The notes under the pieces were generated by a model that worked only from the letters and a program-made list of their open reading frames with translations, did not search any database and was not told the DNA's origin. Shown one piece after another: positions 8,916 through 17,693 of a stretch of DNA of 64,000 nt. Origin of the DNA: Halolacustris sp051744345 (GTDB lineage: Bacteria; Actinomycetota; Humimicrobiia; Humimicrobiales; Humimicrobiaceae); NCBI GenBank assembly GCA_051744345.1, contig JBNJCW010000002.1, positions 1 through 64,000 of the forward strand, in the 5' to 3' direction. Both the position numbers and the translations under genes were made by a program. Positions within the stretch are counted from its first letter, which is position 1. Every line of letters starts with the position of its first letter.

Positions 8916-8982
8916 CTGTCCTTATGACCAGTTAAAACCCGTACTTTTTGAATCTGCAAACTATACATACTGCCGTTATACT
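8916..8982 (+). promoter_or_regulatory. Putative stress-regulon promoter of the superoxide reductase operon (copy C)
   Basis: The imperfect dyad CTGTCC-TTAT-GACCAG is at 8916-8931, followed by TTAAAACCCGTACTTTTT, CTATACATACTGCC and a TATACT -10 at 8977-8982. The spacing from dyad to -10 (about 45 bp) matches copies A and D. This is the only copy on the plus strand, and it faces the plus-strand operon, which supports a promoter role. Confidence 0.6.
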
Positions 8983-9049
8983 CTTATCTGTTACCCCTTA
9001 TAATCACCATATAAACATTTTAATTTATAAACATAAAGGATGATATCAA

Positions 9050-9448
9050 ATGGCTGAAATAAGTGAAATGATGCAGGTTGCAGATTTTAAAAAGGAAAAA
9101 CATGTTCCCGTAATAGAAGTCCCGGGCTCGGTAAAAAAGGGAGAACAAGTAGAGGTGGCCATAAGCATAGGGAAGGAAATATCACACCCAAACACTACCC
9201 AGCACCATATAAGGTGGATATCCCTTTTCTTTTTACCGGATGGCGATAAGTACCCTATTCAGATTGGAGACCTGACATTTGATGCCCATGGCAGCTCTGC
9301 CCAGGGTGCTGATACCAGTCATGTATATACAGATCACAGGGGTGTTCTTGTATTTAAAACTGAAAAACCGGGAACCCTGCTGGCCTCCTCATACTGTAAT
9401 ATCCACGGCTTGTGGCAGAGCTCTGCCAGGCTGGATATCTCCGAATAA
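9050..9448 (+). CDS. Superoxide reductase (class II desulfoferrodoxin / neelaredoxin)
   Basis: This 132-residue protein reduces superoxide to hydrogen peroxide at a mononuclear iron centre with four His and one Cys ligands. The ligands can be placed in K-H-V-P, Q-H-H-I-R-W, and C-N-I-H-G-L-W. The N-terminal rubredoxin-like iron site of class I enzymes is missing, so this is the one-iron form. It is the first gene of a plus-strand run with a cupredoxin, lipoproteins and Bcp, which fits an anaerobe dealing with oxygen. Electrons would come from rubredoxin, which is not in this window. Confidence 0.95.
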   Translation: MAEISEMMQVADFKKEKHVPVIEVPGSVKKGEQVEVAISIGKEISHPNTTQHHIRWISLFFLPDGDKYPIQIGDLTFDAHGSSAQGADTSHVYTDHRGVLVFKTEKPGTLLASSYCNIHGLWQSSARLDISE

Positions 9449-9538
9449 CTTATAAGGGTTATGGAGGAACACATAACGGTCAAGTTAATTAATATGTTTT
9501 TATAAAAATATTGCAATGGAATTAAAAGAGGCAAGAAA

Positions 9539-9931
9539 ATGAAAATATTTAAACTAAACCTTTTAATAGTGCTGTCAGCATTATTTATCCTCATGCTGGC
9601 TTCTTGCCAAACCGATATATCCCCTGCTGAAACAGAAGCAGAACAGGAACCCGTTATTGCAGAAACTGGTGAAGCGCAGATAGAGATGAGAAATACAATG
9701 TTTAATCCAGATACATTAACCATTGAGCAGGGAACTACGGTTACCTGGACAAATGAAGACAACCTTATACATACAGTCACCAGCGGCACAAGGGACAATG
9801 AGACCGGCATTTTTGATAGTGGAGATATTACTAGAGGCGAAACTTTCAGTTACACTTTCAATGAAATAGGGACATTTGAATACTTCTGCCGGCCGCATAT
9901 AGGAATGAAAGGCACTATAGAGGTTGAGTAA
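9539..9931 (+). CDS. Cupredoxin-domain lipoprotein (plastocyanin-like)
   Basis: A lipoprotein signal peptide ends in the lipobox L-A-S-C at about residue 23, followed by an acidic linker and a blue-copper domain from about residue 47. The type 1 copper ligands are visible as I-H-T-V and the C-terminal C-R-P-H-I-G-M (Cys, His, Met). It should sit on the outer face of the membrane and carry electrons or bind copper. The gap to superoxide reductase is 90 bp, and the next gene follows within 32 bp, so an operon is likely. Confidence 0.92.
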   Translation: MKIFKLNLLIVLSALFILMLASCQTDISPAETEAEQEPVIAETGEAQIEMRNTMFNPDTLTIEQGTTVTWTNEDNLIHTVTSGTRDNETGIFDSGDITRGETFSYTFNEIGTFEYFCRPHIGMKGTIEVE

Positions 9932-9962
9932 ACTGTTAACTGTAAGTATTAATTTTAGGAAT

Positions 9963-10556
9963 ATGATAAGAAAATTAATTGTAACCTTAGTTCTTATTGG
10001 AATCTTTGTTTTATCGGCAGGCTGTGCACAAAATAATGGTGATTCTCCCAAATATTTGAGCCAGGCCGATCTTTTAATATACAGCTTAGATGAAAATGAT
10101 GAAATGGATCAGTCCAGGCAATTTGAAACTCAGCTGAAGGAATTTTATGAATTCAGCCAGGAGTTCTTTACCGTATGGACACAGTATATTGAAGAATCAG
10201 AATTTCTTTTGGAAAAATTCAATAATGAGAATACACCACGGGATGAGAAACTCGCCTATTCCCAAGATCTGCGTAAAAAATACGAAAAATTCAGCCATGA
10301 CCTGATGCAAATTACACCACCCCCCGAGGCATCTAAAGCATACCAGTATGCTTTAGATGCTATAGCTAAAAGGATAATGTTTCTTGAAAAGTTCGAACAG
10401 GTAACAGACACAAATACATTGGCCGAGATTGAAAATGAAGCTTATTTTACCGAATCACTGTTCTGGGAAGAAATAGATAAAATCTATGACTACTTTGACC
10501 AGATGGCAGAACAGCTGGGAATAGCAAATGATTATAAGGGTTTGGATTGGATATAA
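9963..10556 (+). CDS. Uncharacterised lipoprotein
   Basis: The start at 9963 is chosen because a clean lipoprotein signal peptide begins there and ends in the lipobox S-A-G-C; an upstream TTG at 9924 overlapping the cupredoxin stop is possible but would bury the signal peptide. The mature part, about 175 residues, looks helical and acidic and lacks metal motifs. It resembles the cytosolic-looking protein at 3065-3583 by eye. Its position between cupredoxin and Bcp suggests a role in extracytoplasmic oxidative or copper stress, but no function is recognised. Confidence 0.75.
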   Translation: MIRKLIVTLVLIGIFVLSAGCAQNNGDSPKYLSQADLLIYSLDENDEMDQSRQFETQLKEFYEFSQEFFTVWTQYIEESEFLLEKFNNENTPRDEKLAYSQDLRKKYEKFSHDLMQITPPPEASKAYQYALDAIAKRIMFLEKFEQVTDTNTLAEIENEAYFTESLFWEEIDKIYDYFDQMAEQLGIANDYKGLDWI

Positions 10557-10610
10557 AATACCCTTATTGCAGAAAAAAATTTTTGGAAATAAAAACAGAG
10601 AGGTATCCAT

Positions 10611-11051
10611 ATGTTAGAGGAGAAAACCAAAGCTCCCGGCTTTAATTTAGTCGACCAGGATAATAATTCTCATAAGCTGCTTGATTATAAAGGAAAGTGG
10701 GTATTAATCTATTTTTATCCAAAAGATAACAGCCCTGGCTGTACTACTGAAGCAAAGAACTTTAAGGATAATATCAATAAATTTAAGGCAATCAATACAG
10801 AAGTTATAGGAATAAGCCCGGACTCACCGGAAAGCCATAAAGAGTTTTCAGATAAATATGGTATCCCTATAACCCTGCTCTCAGACCCGAAAAAAGAGGT
10901 AATAAGGAAATATCATGCCAAAGGATTGGTTACCAAGAGAATTTCCTACCTCATTAATCCCGAGGGAATAATAAAGAAGGCTTATCCTTCAGTAAACCCC
11001 GCAAAACATGCAGAAGAAATTTTAAATGATCTGGAGGCATTAAGGGATTAG
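10611..11051 (+). CDS. bcp: Thiol peroxidase, Bcp/PrxQ family
   Basis: This 146-residue peroxiredoxin reduces hydrogen and organic peroxides. The peroxidatic site is D-N-S-P-G-C-T-T-E, with the Cys near residue 44 and the usual Pro and Thr. There is no second cysteine in the helix five residues later or elsewhere, so it must work by a one-Cys mechanism or with an external thiol. It should remove the peroxide made by the superoxide reductase encoded upstream. AGAGAGG lies ahead of the ATG. Length is normal. Confidence 0.95.
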   Translation: MLEEKTKAPGFNLVDQDNNSHKLLDYKGKWVLIYFYPKDNSPGCTTEAKNFKDNINKFKAINTEVIGISPDSPESHKEFSDKYGIPITLLSDPKKEVIRKYHAKGLVTKRISYLINPEGIIKKAYPSVNPAKHAEEILNDLEALRD

Positions 11052-11111
11052 TTAAATTAATATAGCTGGATTTTATTAACCGATAAATAGAAACATCGTT
11101 AGGAGGAAGAA

Positions 11112-11660
11112 ATGAGAAAATATAGTATTTTACTTAGCTTTACTGCTTTGCTCGTTATACTTACGCTGGCAGGATGCACGACACCTCAGGCAGAGCCGGC
11201 TGAAACAGCAGGCCAGCCTGGCTCAGAAACAGACATATCTGATCTTGATACCCTTCCTGTAGGCCAGGAAATAACCACAGGTGATATAGTATGGGAAATA
11301 AGGGAAGTGGAAGACCTGGGAAATCAGCTCACTTATGAAGGTATCACGGGATCTCTTGAGGCTGAGGAAGGCAAGTTTATAGCAATTACTTTTTATATAC
11401 ATAATACTGGTGATGATGGTAAAGTAATATTTGACCTTACAGCAATAGATGATAAGGGAAGAAGCTATTCCATATGCCTGGCTGCCTTCGCATACTTCAG
11501 CCCGGAAGAGGCTTGTGTTCTCCAGGAAATTATACCAGGAGTAGAAAACACTTACTCTGCAACATTCGATGTGGCAACAGATGTTAACCGTCTTGTTTTA
11601 CAGGTAACGGACCTGGAGATACCACCCCAGGAAGTTGCCTATATAGACCTGGACATATAA
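11112..11660 (+). CDS. Lipoprotein with DUF4352-like domain
   Basis: A signal peptide with lipobox L-A-G-C (Cys about residue 22) is followed by a low-complexity linker rich in Glu, Ala and Gly and then a beta-rich domain of about 120 residues. The pattern G-K-F-I-A-I-T-F-Y-I-H-N-T-G-D with a later D-D-K-G-R-S-Y is that of DUF4352/telomeric-repeat-like immunoglobulin folds found in surface lipoproteins. AGGAGGAAG gives a strong start. It probably ends the operon that begins with superoxide reductase. Confidence 0.8.
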   Translation: MRKYSILLSFTALLVILTLAGCTTPQAEPAETAGQPGSETDISDLDTLPVGQEITTGDIVWEIREVEDLGNQLTYEGITGSLEAEEGKFIAITFYIHNTGDDGKVIFDLTAIDDKGRSYSICLAAFAYFSPEEACVLQEIIPGVENTYSATFDVATDVNRLVLQVTDLEIPPQEVAYIDLDI

Positions 11661-12016
11661 AAAAGCTGAACTGTTGATGGCACTTTATTTAACCCATTAA
11701 AAAGCAGCAGCCAAGCTTTTACCCGGGTTTTATAAATCAGTTGCCAGGCCTGTATATATTTTATTTCCAATATTATATGTCGGTGGTTCTGGAATATATG
11801 TTTGCAGTTTCAGGCCTGGCAGCGGTTAACCCACCAATGCAATATGGACCTAATTAGGAAAAATGCTTCCTAAAATACAGTGGTAATTGAAAACTGCATA
11901 ATAAATTTATAACCTGAATTCCTGCTCCAATTAAGATAATTTTTAATTTTCTGTAAAATTATAGAAAATATGGTAATCTTTTTCTCCCAAATCCCTGATT
12001 ATCTTGCGCCCAACTG
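11661..12016. other. Intergenic spacer with a 10-bp inverted repeat
   Basis: No gene is visible in this spacer between two convergent units. It contains the inverted repeat GCCAGGCCTG (11743-11752) and CAGGCCTGGC (11811-11820) with a 58-base loop. The loop is long for a terminator, and no T-run follows. The function is unknown. Confidence 0.4.
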
Positions 12017-13177
12017 CTAAGGTAAACTGTATTCTACTAATTCCATTGTACCTGTAATTTCTTCTAAGAGCCCCTTTACTGCCTCGGTTCCTTCTATAAT
12101 ATGGTTTGAAGTGGATTTAACGCTTCCAACTCCTTCAGCAAGCCATGCGCTGGAGGTCATGCTATGGGTATAAAGCGGCATGGTTATTCCATGTGTTTTG
12201 AGGACATAATCTGATTCCAAGACAGTATCCATCCTTATCGCTTTAAATGTTCCAGCGGACACAGTCACTTCTTCTTCGCTTACAGCATTATAATTTACAA
12301 TGACTGTATAGTCTAGCTGGCCGTCATACTCTTCTACAGCCAGCTCTCCTGAATATGTCTGGGTCCAGGTATCCCCTACTGATATTGAGCTGGGTATGGT
12401 TACGCCGGCTACATCTGAGCTTCCGGTAATAGTTACACCATTCCCAATAACGTTAAGGGCATCACCGCCCGGATGACTCAGGTCGACGAGGCCTTCAGCC
12501 AGGCATATCCATTCATGCCTCTGGGTAGAGCCAGGCATATCCCAAGTAACCGTAAAACCTTCCTCACCAACCTCAGTAATCGTGCTTGTCATGGTCCCTG
12601 CATCAGTTGCATATGTATGTGAGACCCCCTCCGCTACAGGATAATAGGGATTGCCGCATAAATCGCTTGCTGCTGCATCCCATTCTGAAGACTGTGAGCC
12701 ATTATCTTTCTGATCCCCATCAAGGCCGATATCTTCACCGTTTTCCTTTCTTTCGTCCATACCGGGACCGACAGGGGGCAAATCTGCGTAAGACTCTGTA
12801 TTTACGGTATTGCTCTGGCTGCTTTCAATATCACCATCATAAACCGCAGTTACATAAAAAGCATAATTATTGTCCCCTATATTATACTTATAATTTGTGT
12901 CAGCAGTCCTGCCGATTTCTTCCCCGTTCATATACACCACATATTGAATAACTGCATATTCGCTCTCTGGTGCCTCCCAGGCTAAATTAATTTCCTTCTC
13001 TGCATTGCTTCCGGAAATTCCTGTAATCTGTAGATTATGTGGCGGCGGGTAAAATCCTGCATCCTGTCCATCTGCCCGGCTGCAGGAAACAACCGCCAGG
13101 ATAAGGCCTAACATAAGCATCAGGATAACTGCTTTACTAAAATTACTTTTTTGAAATATCATAGCCGCTTTACTCAT
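12017..13177 (-). CDS. Large lipoprotein with a fibronectin-III-like domain
   Basis: A 386-residue lipoprotein. The signal peptide ends in the lipobox V-V-S-C at about residue 32. Residues about 45-128 look like a fibronectin type III domain (I-N-L-A-W-E-A-P, then Y-V-V-Y-M-N-G-E-E-I-G-R-T). After an acidic linker comes a 220-residue domain with an internal pattern seen in surface proteins of unknown role (S-V-G-D-T-W-T-Q-T-Y, V-S-A-G-T-F-K-A-I-R). This second half is similar to the DUF3108-like or lipoprotein beta-barrel folds, but that is a guess. It is monocistronic. Confidence 0.75.
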   Translation of the reverse strand: MSKAAMIFQKSNFSKAVILMLMLGLILAVVSCSRADGQDAGFYPPPHNLQITGISGSNAEKEINLAWEAPESEYAVIQYVVYMNGEEIGRTADTNYKYNIGDNNYAFYVTAVYDGDIESSQSNTVNTESYADLPPVGPGMDERKENGEDIGLDGDQKDNGSQSSEWDAAASDLCGNPYYPVAEGVSHTYATDAGTMTSTITEVGEEGFTVTWDMPGSTQRHEWICLAEGLVDLSHPGGDALNVIGNGVTITGSSDVAGVTIPSSISVGDTWTQTYSGELAVEEYDGQLDYTVIVNYNAVSEEEVTVSAGTFKAIRMDTVLESDYVLKTHGITMPLYTHSMTSSAWLAEGVGSVKSTSNHIIEGTEAVKGLLEEITGTMELVEYSLP

Positions 13178-13395
13178 TTTTTTAGCTGCTCCTTTTTTAT
13201 ACCAGACTGATTAAGAAATTATAAGATGGCCGGCTAACCGATTAAAAACCCGATTATGTGTATGCCTTCATATGCAGACAATAAAACCCAGGTTTTCCCA
13301 GACCACGACATTTAAAAAATATCAGATGAATTATAACTAATAACAAAAATTATTCAAATTTGGATATGTCTTTACCTGTATTAATAATGACATTC

Positions 13396-14043
13396 CTATA
13401 ATAATTTAAAAGATATATATCTGGTATCATCAGCATATATCACCTTCAGCCCAGTTTTCTTTGCTATAATTTCCATGGTCTTCGGGGTATAAAAAGATAT
13501 ATGGCTCATATCTCTTATATAGTACCAATCCAGAAATTCTTCACTGTTTATTGGGTGAAATAGAGTCATAATTGATAATAAGCCATCTTTTTTTAAGCAG
13601 TCTTTAAATATTTTAAAATAGATCAACGGATTTTTTAGGTGCTCTGCAACTTCTGTAGAGGTTATCAAATTATATTTCTTACCCGCATATACCTTTAACG
13701 GAGAATAAAAAAGGTCATAAATATCCATCTTAAAACCGTAATCTTTTTCCAGAATCATGGCTAGAACCGGAGATGGGCCGCTTCCAAAATCAAGCCCATA
13801 TTTTCCGCAGCAATATTTTAAAACAGCTGAATGAAGAAATTTTTTAAAATAATCCACATATTTTGGATCGTTTATAGAATTATTATGGTTTTCATAAATC
13901 TCTAATTCCTTTTCTGCGGACAGGATAAACTGTTCATCTTTAAAAATATACTCACATGCCTGACAGCAGTGGTATATGAATCCAAAATGTTTACTATAGA
14001 TTTCAAATGTTTTTTGTCCGCAAATTTTACAGTATCTGCTCAT
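13396..14043 (-). CDS. SAM-dependent methyltransferase with N-terminal zinc knuckles
   Basis: The first 40 residues hold two Cys-x2-Cys pairs (Y-C-K-I-C and C-C-Q-A-C), typical of a zinc ribbon fused to class I methyltransferases of the Methyltransf_23 type. The SAM motif I is G-L-D-F-G-S-G-P-S-P near residue 84, and T-S-T-E-V-A-E-H-L is the post-motif segment. The substrate is unknown; relatives act on sugars or small molecules. The gene is more AT-rich than the core and stands alone at the left edge of the accessory region. Confidence 0.85.
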   Translation of the reverse strand: MSRYCKICGQKTFEIYSKHFGFIYHCCQACEYIFKDEQFILSAEKELEIYENHNNSINDPKYVDYFKKFLHSAVLKYCCGKYGLDFGSGPSPVLAMILEKDYGFKMDIYDLFYSPLKVYAGKKYNLITSTEVAEHLKNPLIYFKIFKDCLKKDGLLSIMTLFHPINSEEFLDWYYIRDMSHISFYTPKTMEIIAKKTGLKVIYADDTRYISFKLL

Positions 14044-14482
14044 ATCATCTTAGAACACAAATGTTAAATTTTTTTAAATATTTTTATGAGAACTAACAGT
14101 CTACCATAATTCTAACAGTAATAAATTTATTTAGCCTTTCAAATTTTTTTTAAAAGTCGTTATTTTAAAAACTTCCGAGGATAATTATTTTAATTACCCC
14201 ATGGATGCATGATCGGCAATGATACCTTTTTTATGCCATTTATAAAAAAATCTTTACGTCCTTTATGTTTGAAATGAAGTGTTTACATAGCTCTTTCTCT
14301 CCTCAGTTCTTACAATCTTACATTTTTTGTCTAAAGCTTAAAGATTGTCAGATTTTTTAAAATAGCTCAACAATCAACAAGGTGTCCGGATGTGGCCGAA
14401 ATATGCAGGAAAGGCTGCTGGGCTCCGTTGACACTTTAGGATTAATGTCTGAATGATGTTTTCTGGAAATTTACTGAAAATT
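14044..14482. other. Intergenic spacer with a single TGTCCGGAT motif
   Basis: No gene is visible. At 14381-14391 lies AGGTGTCCGGAT, twelve bases identical to the first unit of the 22-bp array at 27898. Ends of IS21-like elements carry repeated motifs of this kind, but no istA or istB is present in this window. It may be an old insertion end. Confidence 0.35.
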
Positions 14483-15610
14483 CTATGTCAGATAATCTAG
14501 ATAATTATCTCCGTTTATCACATGGAATTCCGAACGAGGATAGGTATTAATAAAATCCCTGGGAACTTTTACTCCCTTTTTTGAATACTTGCATTCAAAG
14601 GCAAACAGCTTTCCTTCCCGTTCCTCTATAAGGTCTATTTCTTTCTTATCATAGGTTCGCCAAAAATAATTATTAGATGATAACTTTTTGTATCTTTGGT
14701 ATTTAACCCTTTCAGAAATACAATAGTTTTCCCAGAGTCTTCCGACATCGTCCCTGAGATTAAGACGGTTATAGTTAGAAATCAAAGAATTAAGTATTCC
14801 GTTATCCCAGAAATAATACCTTGGGCTTTTGGTATATTCTTTTCTTAAATTTCTACTGAAACCATGGTGGGAAAACACCACATAACTTTTTTCCAGCAAC
14901 TCCAGGTATCTCATAACAGTTCTTTTGTTTACATTCAGGTTTGATGCCAGCTCTGAATAAGAAACATCCTGTCCTATCTGGAAAGCTATAAGCCGGAGAA
15001 GATTGAATATAAAAATACTGTCTTTAAGATTATCAAGTTCTAGAATATCTTTTAAAAGATATCCATCACGTATTGATTCTAATTCTGCCTTCTTCTGGTC
15101 CAAGGTTTCAGCTAAATATACCTGTGGATAAAAACCATAAATAAGCTGTTCTTCCAACATTTCTTTTTGCCTTATGTAGTCCTCTATTCCTACCTCCAGC
15201 AATGCCAGAGGGTACAGGTAATAATACCGGCTTCGTCCCACCAGTGGTTCACCTACTTTATTTCTTAGGTCAAGACTGGAGGATCCGGTGATAAAAACTG
15301 AAACATTCTGAATTGTGTCTACTATTAATTTAAGGTTTGATCCAATATTGGGAATTTTCTGTGCTTCGTCTACAAAAAGATACTTATTAACCCCTATGAA
15401 TCTCTTCAGTACTCCAGTTCGCTGGCTTGACAATGCTTCAGCTGCATCAAGGTTTTCACCATTAACCATAATTATTTCGCTGCTACCTATTTTTCCTTTA
15501 ATCAAGTTCATTAGAACCGTTTTTCCAGCTCTTCGGGGTCCAAAAACACCTACTACCCTGGAAGGCTTTAGGTCTTTTACCACCTGATTTGTAATATATC
15601 TGGATATCAT
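14483..15610 (-). CDS. AAA ATPase with DUF4143 C-terminal domain
   Basis: This 375-residue protein belongs to the large family of archaeal/bacterial ATPases with an N-terminal AAA_14 domain and C-terminal DUF4143. Walker A is G-P-R-R-A-G-K-T near residue 25, Walker B is L-F-V-D-E-A-Q, and a sensor I-T-G-S-S-S follows. A winged-helix segment lies about 205-250 (N-V-N-K-R-T-V-M-R-Y-L), and the DUF4143 nuclease-like end has D-L-I-E and F-A-F-E-C-K-Y-S-K. The role is unknown; the family is abundant in genomes with many mobile genes. A truncated relative lies at 20824. Confidence 0.92.
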   Translation of the reverse strand: MISRYITNQVVKDLKPSRVVGVFGPRRAGKTVLMNLIKGKIGSSEIIMVNGENLDAAEALSSQRTGVLKRFIGVNKYLFVDEAQKIPNIGSNLKLIVDTIQNVSVFITGSSSLDLRNKVGEPLVGRSRYYYLYPLALLEVGIEDYIRQKEMLEEQLIYGFYPQVYLAETLDQKKAELESIRDGYLLKDILELDNLKDSIFIFNLLRLIAFQIGQDVSYSELASNLNVNKRTVMRYLELLEKSYVVFSHHGFSRNLRKEYTKSPRYYFWDNGILNSLISNYNRLNLRDDVGRLWENYCISERVKYQRYKKLSSNNYFWRTYDKKEIDLIEEREGKLFAFECKYSKKGVKVPRDFINTYPRSEFHVINGDNYLDYLT

Positions 15611-15786
15611 AGTGCCTGTATTTTAGCAAATTCAGACATTCGAGTCAATCTAACAATAAGCTGATAAGCATGAAGTTCCTAGTTGAAGCTACTCGAATAA
15701 GATATGTCATTGTAAATCCATTGCGTGTTAGAGCATTATGCTGTTAGGAAACTGGTTGTCTCACTATAGTTATTTAGCCAATAATT

Positions 15787-15817
15787 TGGCTTCCCCAGGT
15801 TGTGAAATTTCGGGCTA
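15787..15817 (+). repeat. tRNA-Asn-end-like core repeat, copy 1 (degenerate)
   Basis: TGGCTTCCCCAGG followed by GAAATTTCGGGCTAATTTT. Compared with the sites at 33776 and 35928 it keeps the T-G-G-C-T core with one change and the GAAATTTCG arm. It lies 70 bp upstream of the ferredoxin-type gene and marks the left edge of a candidate cassette. Confidence 0.5.
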
Positions 15818-15887
15818 ATTTTTAAATAGTTTAATCAGTTTAAAAAAATACTTTACGTAAAACCAAATTTCAAATAGTCTAATAACT

Positions 15888-16622
15888 ATGGCAATAGATA
15901 TAACAGAATTAGAAGGAATTTTAAATTCAAGATTTCAAGATATTGAAGAAAGCTTTGTATTAGGATATGCAAACATGAAGAACCTTCTTAGCGGTGACCT
16001 CAAAAAATATGAATATTGTATAGTGCTGGGTAAAAAGCTTGATGATAAAGTAATAGATACAATAGAAAATGGCCCAACACCCCGGTATTATGAACTTTAT
16101 AATAGAGTAAATATAGAGTTGTATCAAATCGGCTTAGAGCTATCAGGTTATCTTGATTCAAGAAAAATATCTAACAAACTTATTAAACCTACTGGTATTA
16201 GTAAGGATGTTAAGAATTATAACCCAGAAACACTTACCTATTATTTTTCCCATAAAATGGCTGCAACCAGGGCAGGCCTTGGCTGGATCGGAAAAACTGA
16301 TTTGATGGTCACAGAGAAATTCGGGCCAAGAGTTAGGTTTGTTTCAGTTCTTCTTGAAGAATGTATTCAAAAAAATGGAATTCCTATTGAAAAGTTAGTT
16401 ATACCTGTAACAGAAAGCAGATGCGGGAACTGTAATATCTGTATTGAACTGTGCCCGGCTGGAGCTGGGAGTGGCAAAGAATGGGATATAAATAAAGATA
16501 GAGATGCTTTTTTCGATGCCTTTTCATGCATGGAGAAATGCAAGAAACTTTCACTAAAGAACCTGGGGAAAAATGAGACTATCTGTGGAATATGTGTAAA
16601 AACTTGTCCTGTGGGAAAATAA
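15888..16622 (+). CDS. QueG-like 4Fe-4S protein
   Basis: This 244-residue protein resembles the epoxyqueuosine reductase family and its ferredoxin-like relatives. The middle holds A-A-T-R-A-G-L-G-W-I-G-K-T, the cobalamin-region signature of QueG-type proteins, and the C-terminal half holds two Fe-S clusters (C-G-N-C-N-I-C-I-E-L-C-P and C-G-I-C-V-K-T-C-P). It is shorter than QueG (about 380) and lacks the C-terminal HEAT-like part, so it is likely a relative of unknown substrate. It is flanked by core repeats at 15787 and 16625, the second beginning two bases after its stop, so it looks like a mobile cassette. Confidence 0.85.
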   Translation: MAIDITELEGILNSRFQDIEESFVLGYANMKNLLSGDLKKYEYCIVLGKKLDDKVIDTIENGPTPRYYELYNRVNIELYQIGLELSGYLDSRKISNKLIKPTGISKDVKNYNPETLTYYFSHKMAATRAGLGWIGKTDLMVTEKFGPRVRFVSVLLEECIQKNGIPIEKLVIPVTESRCGNCNICIELCPAGAGSGKEWDINKDRDAFFDAFSCMEKCKKLSLKNLGKNETICGICVKTCPVGK

Positions 16623-16624
16623 TC

Positions 16625-16655
16625 TGGCTCCCTTATGTTTGATATCCCGAACCAA
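16625..16655 (+). repeat. tRNA-Asn-end-like core repeat, copy 2 (degenerate)
   Basis: TGGCTCCCTTATG followed by TGATATCCCGAACCAATTTTT. It begins two bases after the stop codon of the gene at 15888-16622. The arm CGAACCAATTT matches copies at 18013, 33800 and 35952. Confidence 0.5.
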
Positions 16656-16841
16656 TTTTTTTAAAAGAATTGATTACTATCTATGGATTAAGACTACAAA
16701 TCTAGGTGGATAATATGAAATCATGGAATATTCAATTAGTCTTTTGAGTGTAAATGGCTGTTCATACAATTTATTCTATTTTGGTAAACTTACTCCATGA
16801 AGATTGTGTGATTTCTAAAACCATAAGATAAATGTGAAAAA

Positions 16842-17420
16842 TCAATACCATTCAGTATACCATTGGCTCATTTGATTGATTTCTTTGGTCTGTGTCCTGA
16901 TAATATCTTTGGCCAGCTTTTTCATTTCTTCATGCTCTGTTCTATTTAGAAGCATAGAAGCCATCATTATTGCCGTTTGATGATGGGGAATCATCTGCTC
17001 AATGAATTCCCTGTCAAATAGTTCTGCATTTTCAAGTGATTTAAGGTCAGTCATGTCTCCCATAATTCCCATACCTTCTATTGCAGATTCTGGAACTTCG
17101 GTACCATACCAAGATTTGTACCATGAACGCATATCCTCAATCTCTCGTGATTGATTATCTCTTATGTTCTCTGATAACTGTTTTAGTTCTTCATGCTCTG
17201 CTTTGGTAAGAGCCAGTTCTGCCATATGCACTGCATCCTCGTGATGAGGAATCATCTCCTCAATAAAATGGCGGTCAATGTCACTCATTATCCCTTGATT
17301 GAATCTACAAACTGGCCCTTGGCTAAAACCGCCTGTAATTAAACCTAAAGACATAATACCTATCAAACCTACAGCAATAAGCATCAAAGATATTACTAAT
17401 AGTCCTTTATATTTTTTCAT
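16842..17420 (-). CDS. DUF305 protein, membrane-anchored
   Basis: A 192-residue protein with an N-terminal membrane anchor (about residues 7-30) and two tandem DUF305 four-helix units. Each has the signature E-E-M-I-P-H-H-E-D-A or E-Q-M-I-P-H-H-Q-T-A, followed by an E-H-E-E-L/M-K helix and a W-Y segment. The family has a ferritin-like fold and is often found with copper handling genes; the metal and role here are not established. It sits 24 bp downstream of the SHOCT membrane protein at 17445-17693, so the two are probably co-transcribed. Confidence 0.88.
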   Translation of the reverse strand: MKKYKGLLVISLMLIAVGLIGIMSLGLITGGFSQGPVCRFNQGIMSDIDRHFIEEMIPHHEDAVHMAELALTKAEHEELKQLSENIRDNQSREIEDMRSWYKSWYGTEVPESAIEGMGIMGDMTDLKSLENAELFDREFIEQMIPHHQTAIMMASMLLNRTEHEEMKKLAKDIIRTQTKEINQMSQWYTEWY

Positions 17421-17444
17421 TTTTTTATAGTACCTTCCAAATTA

Positions 17445-17693
17445 TTAGCTCAGCAGATCTTTTTTGATACTTTCATACTGTTCTTTTGATATTTCTCCTC
17501 TAGCGTACCTTTCTTTTATAACTTCTAAAGCTTTGTTTTTTGTCTTGGGCTCAGTTCCAGGATAAGTTGTTCTTTTTATTAACCAGACTATTAAAAGCAC
17601 TATCCCGATTATTATCAGTATAAAAAAAATAAAACCCAGGATAATGCCGATCCAACCCAGACCGCCCATCATAGTAGGCCAACCCCACATCAT
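17445..17693 (-). CDS. SHOCT-domain membrane protein
   Basis: An 82-residue protein with a Met/Trp/Gly-rich start, one strongly hydrophobic helix (about residues 12-40) and a C-terminal SHOCT helix pair (A-L-E-V-I-K-E-R-Y-A-R-G-E-I-S-K-E-Q-Y). Such proteins often neighbour DUF305 and copper genes. A GGAG lies upstream. It begins a two-gene unit with the DUF305 gene. Confidence 0.85.
   Translation of the reverse strand: MMWGWPTMMGGLGWIGIILGFIFFILIIIGIVLLIVWLIKRTTYPGTEPKTKNKALEVIKERYARGEISKEQYESIKKDLLS

Noticed and set aside
11743..11820. Inverted repeat as an intrinsic terminator
   Set aside because: The 58-base loop and the lack of a T-run make it a poor terminator, so it was only noted in the spacer entry.
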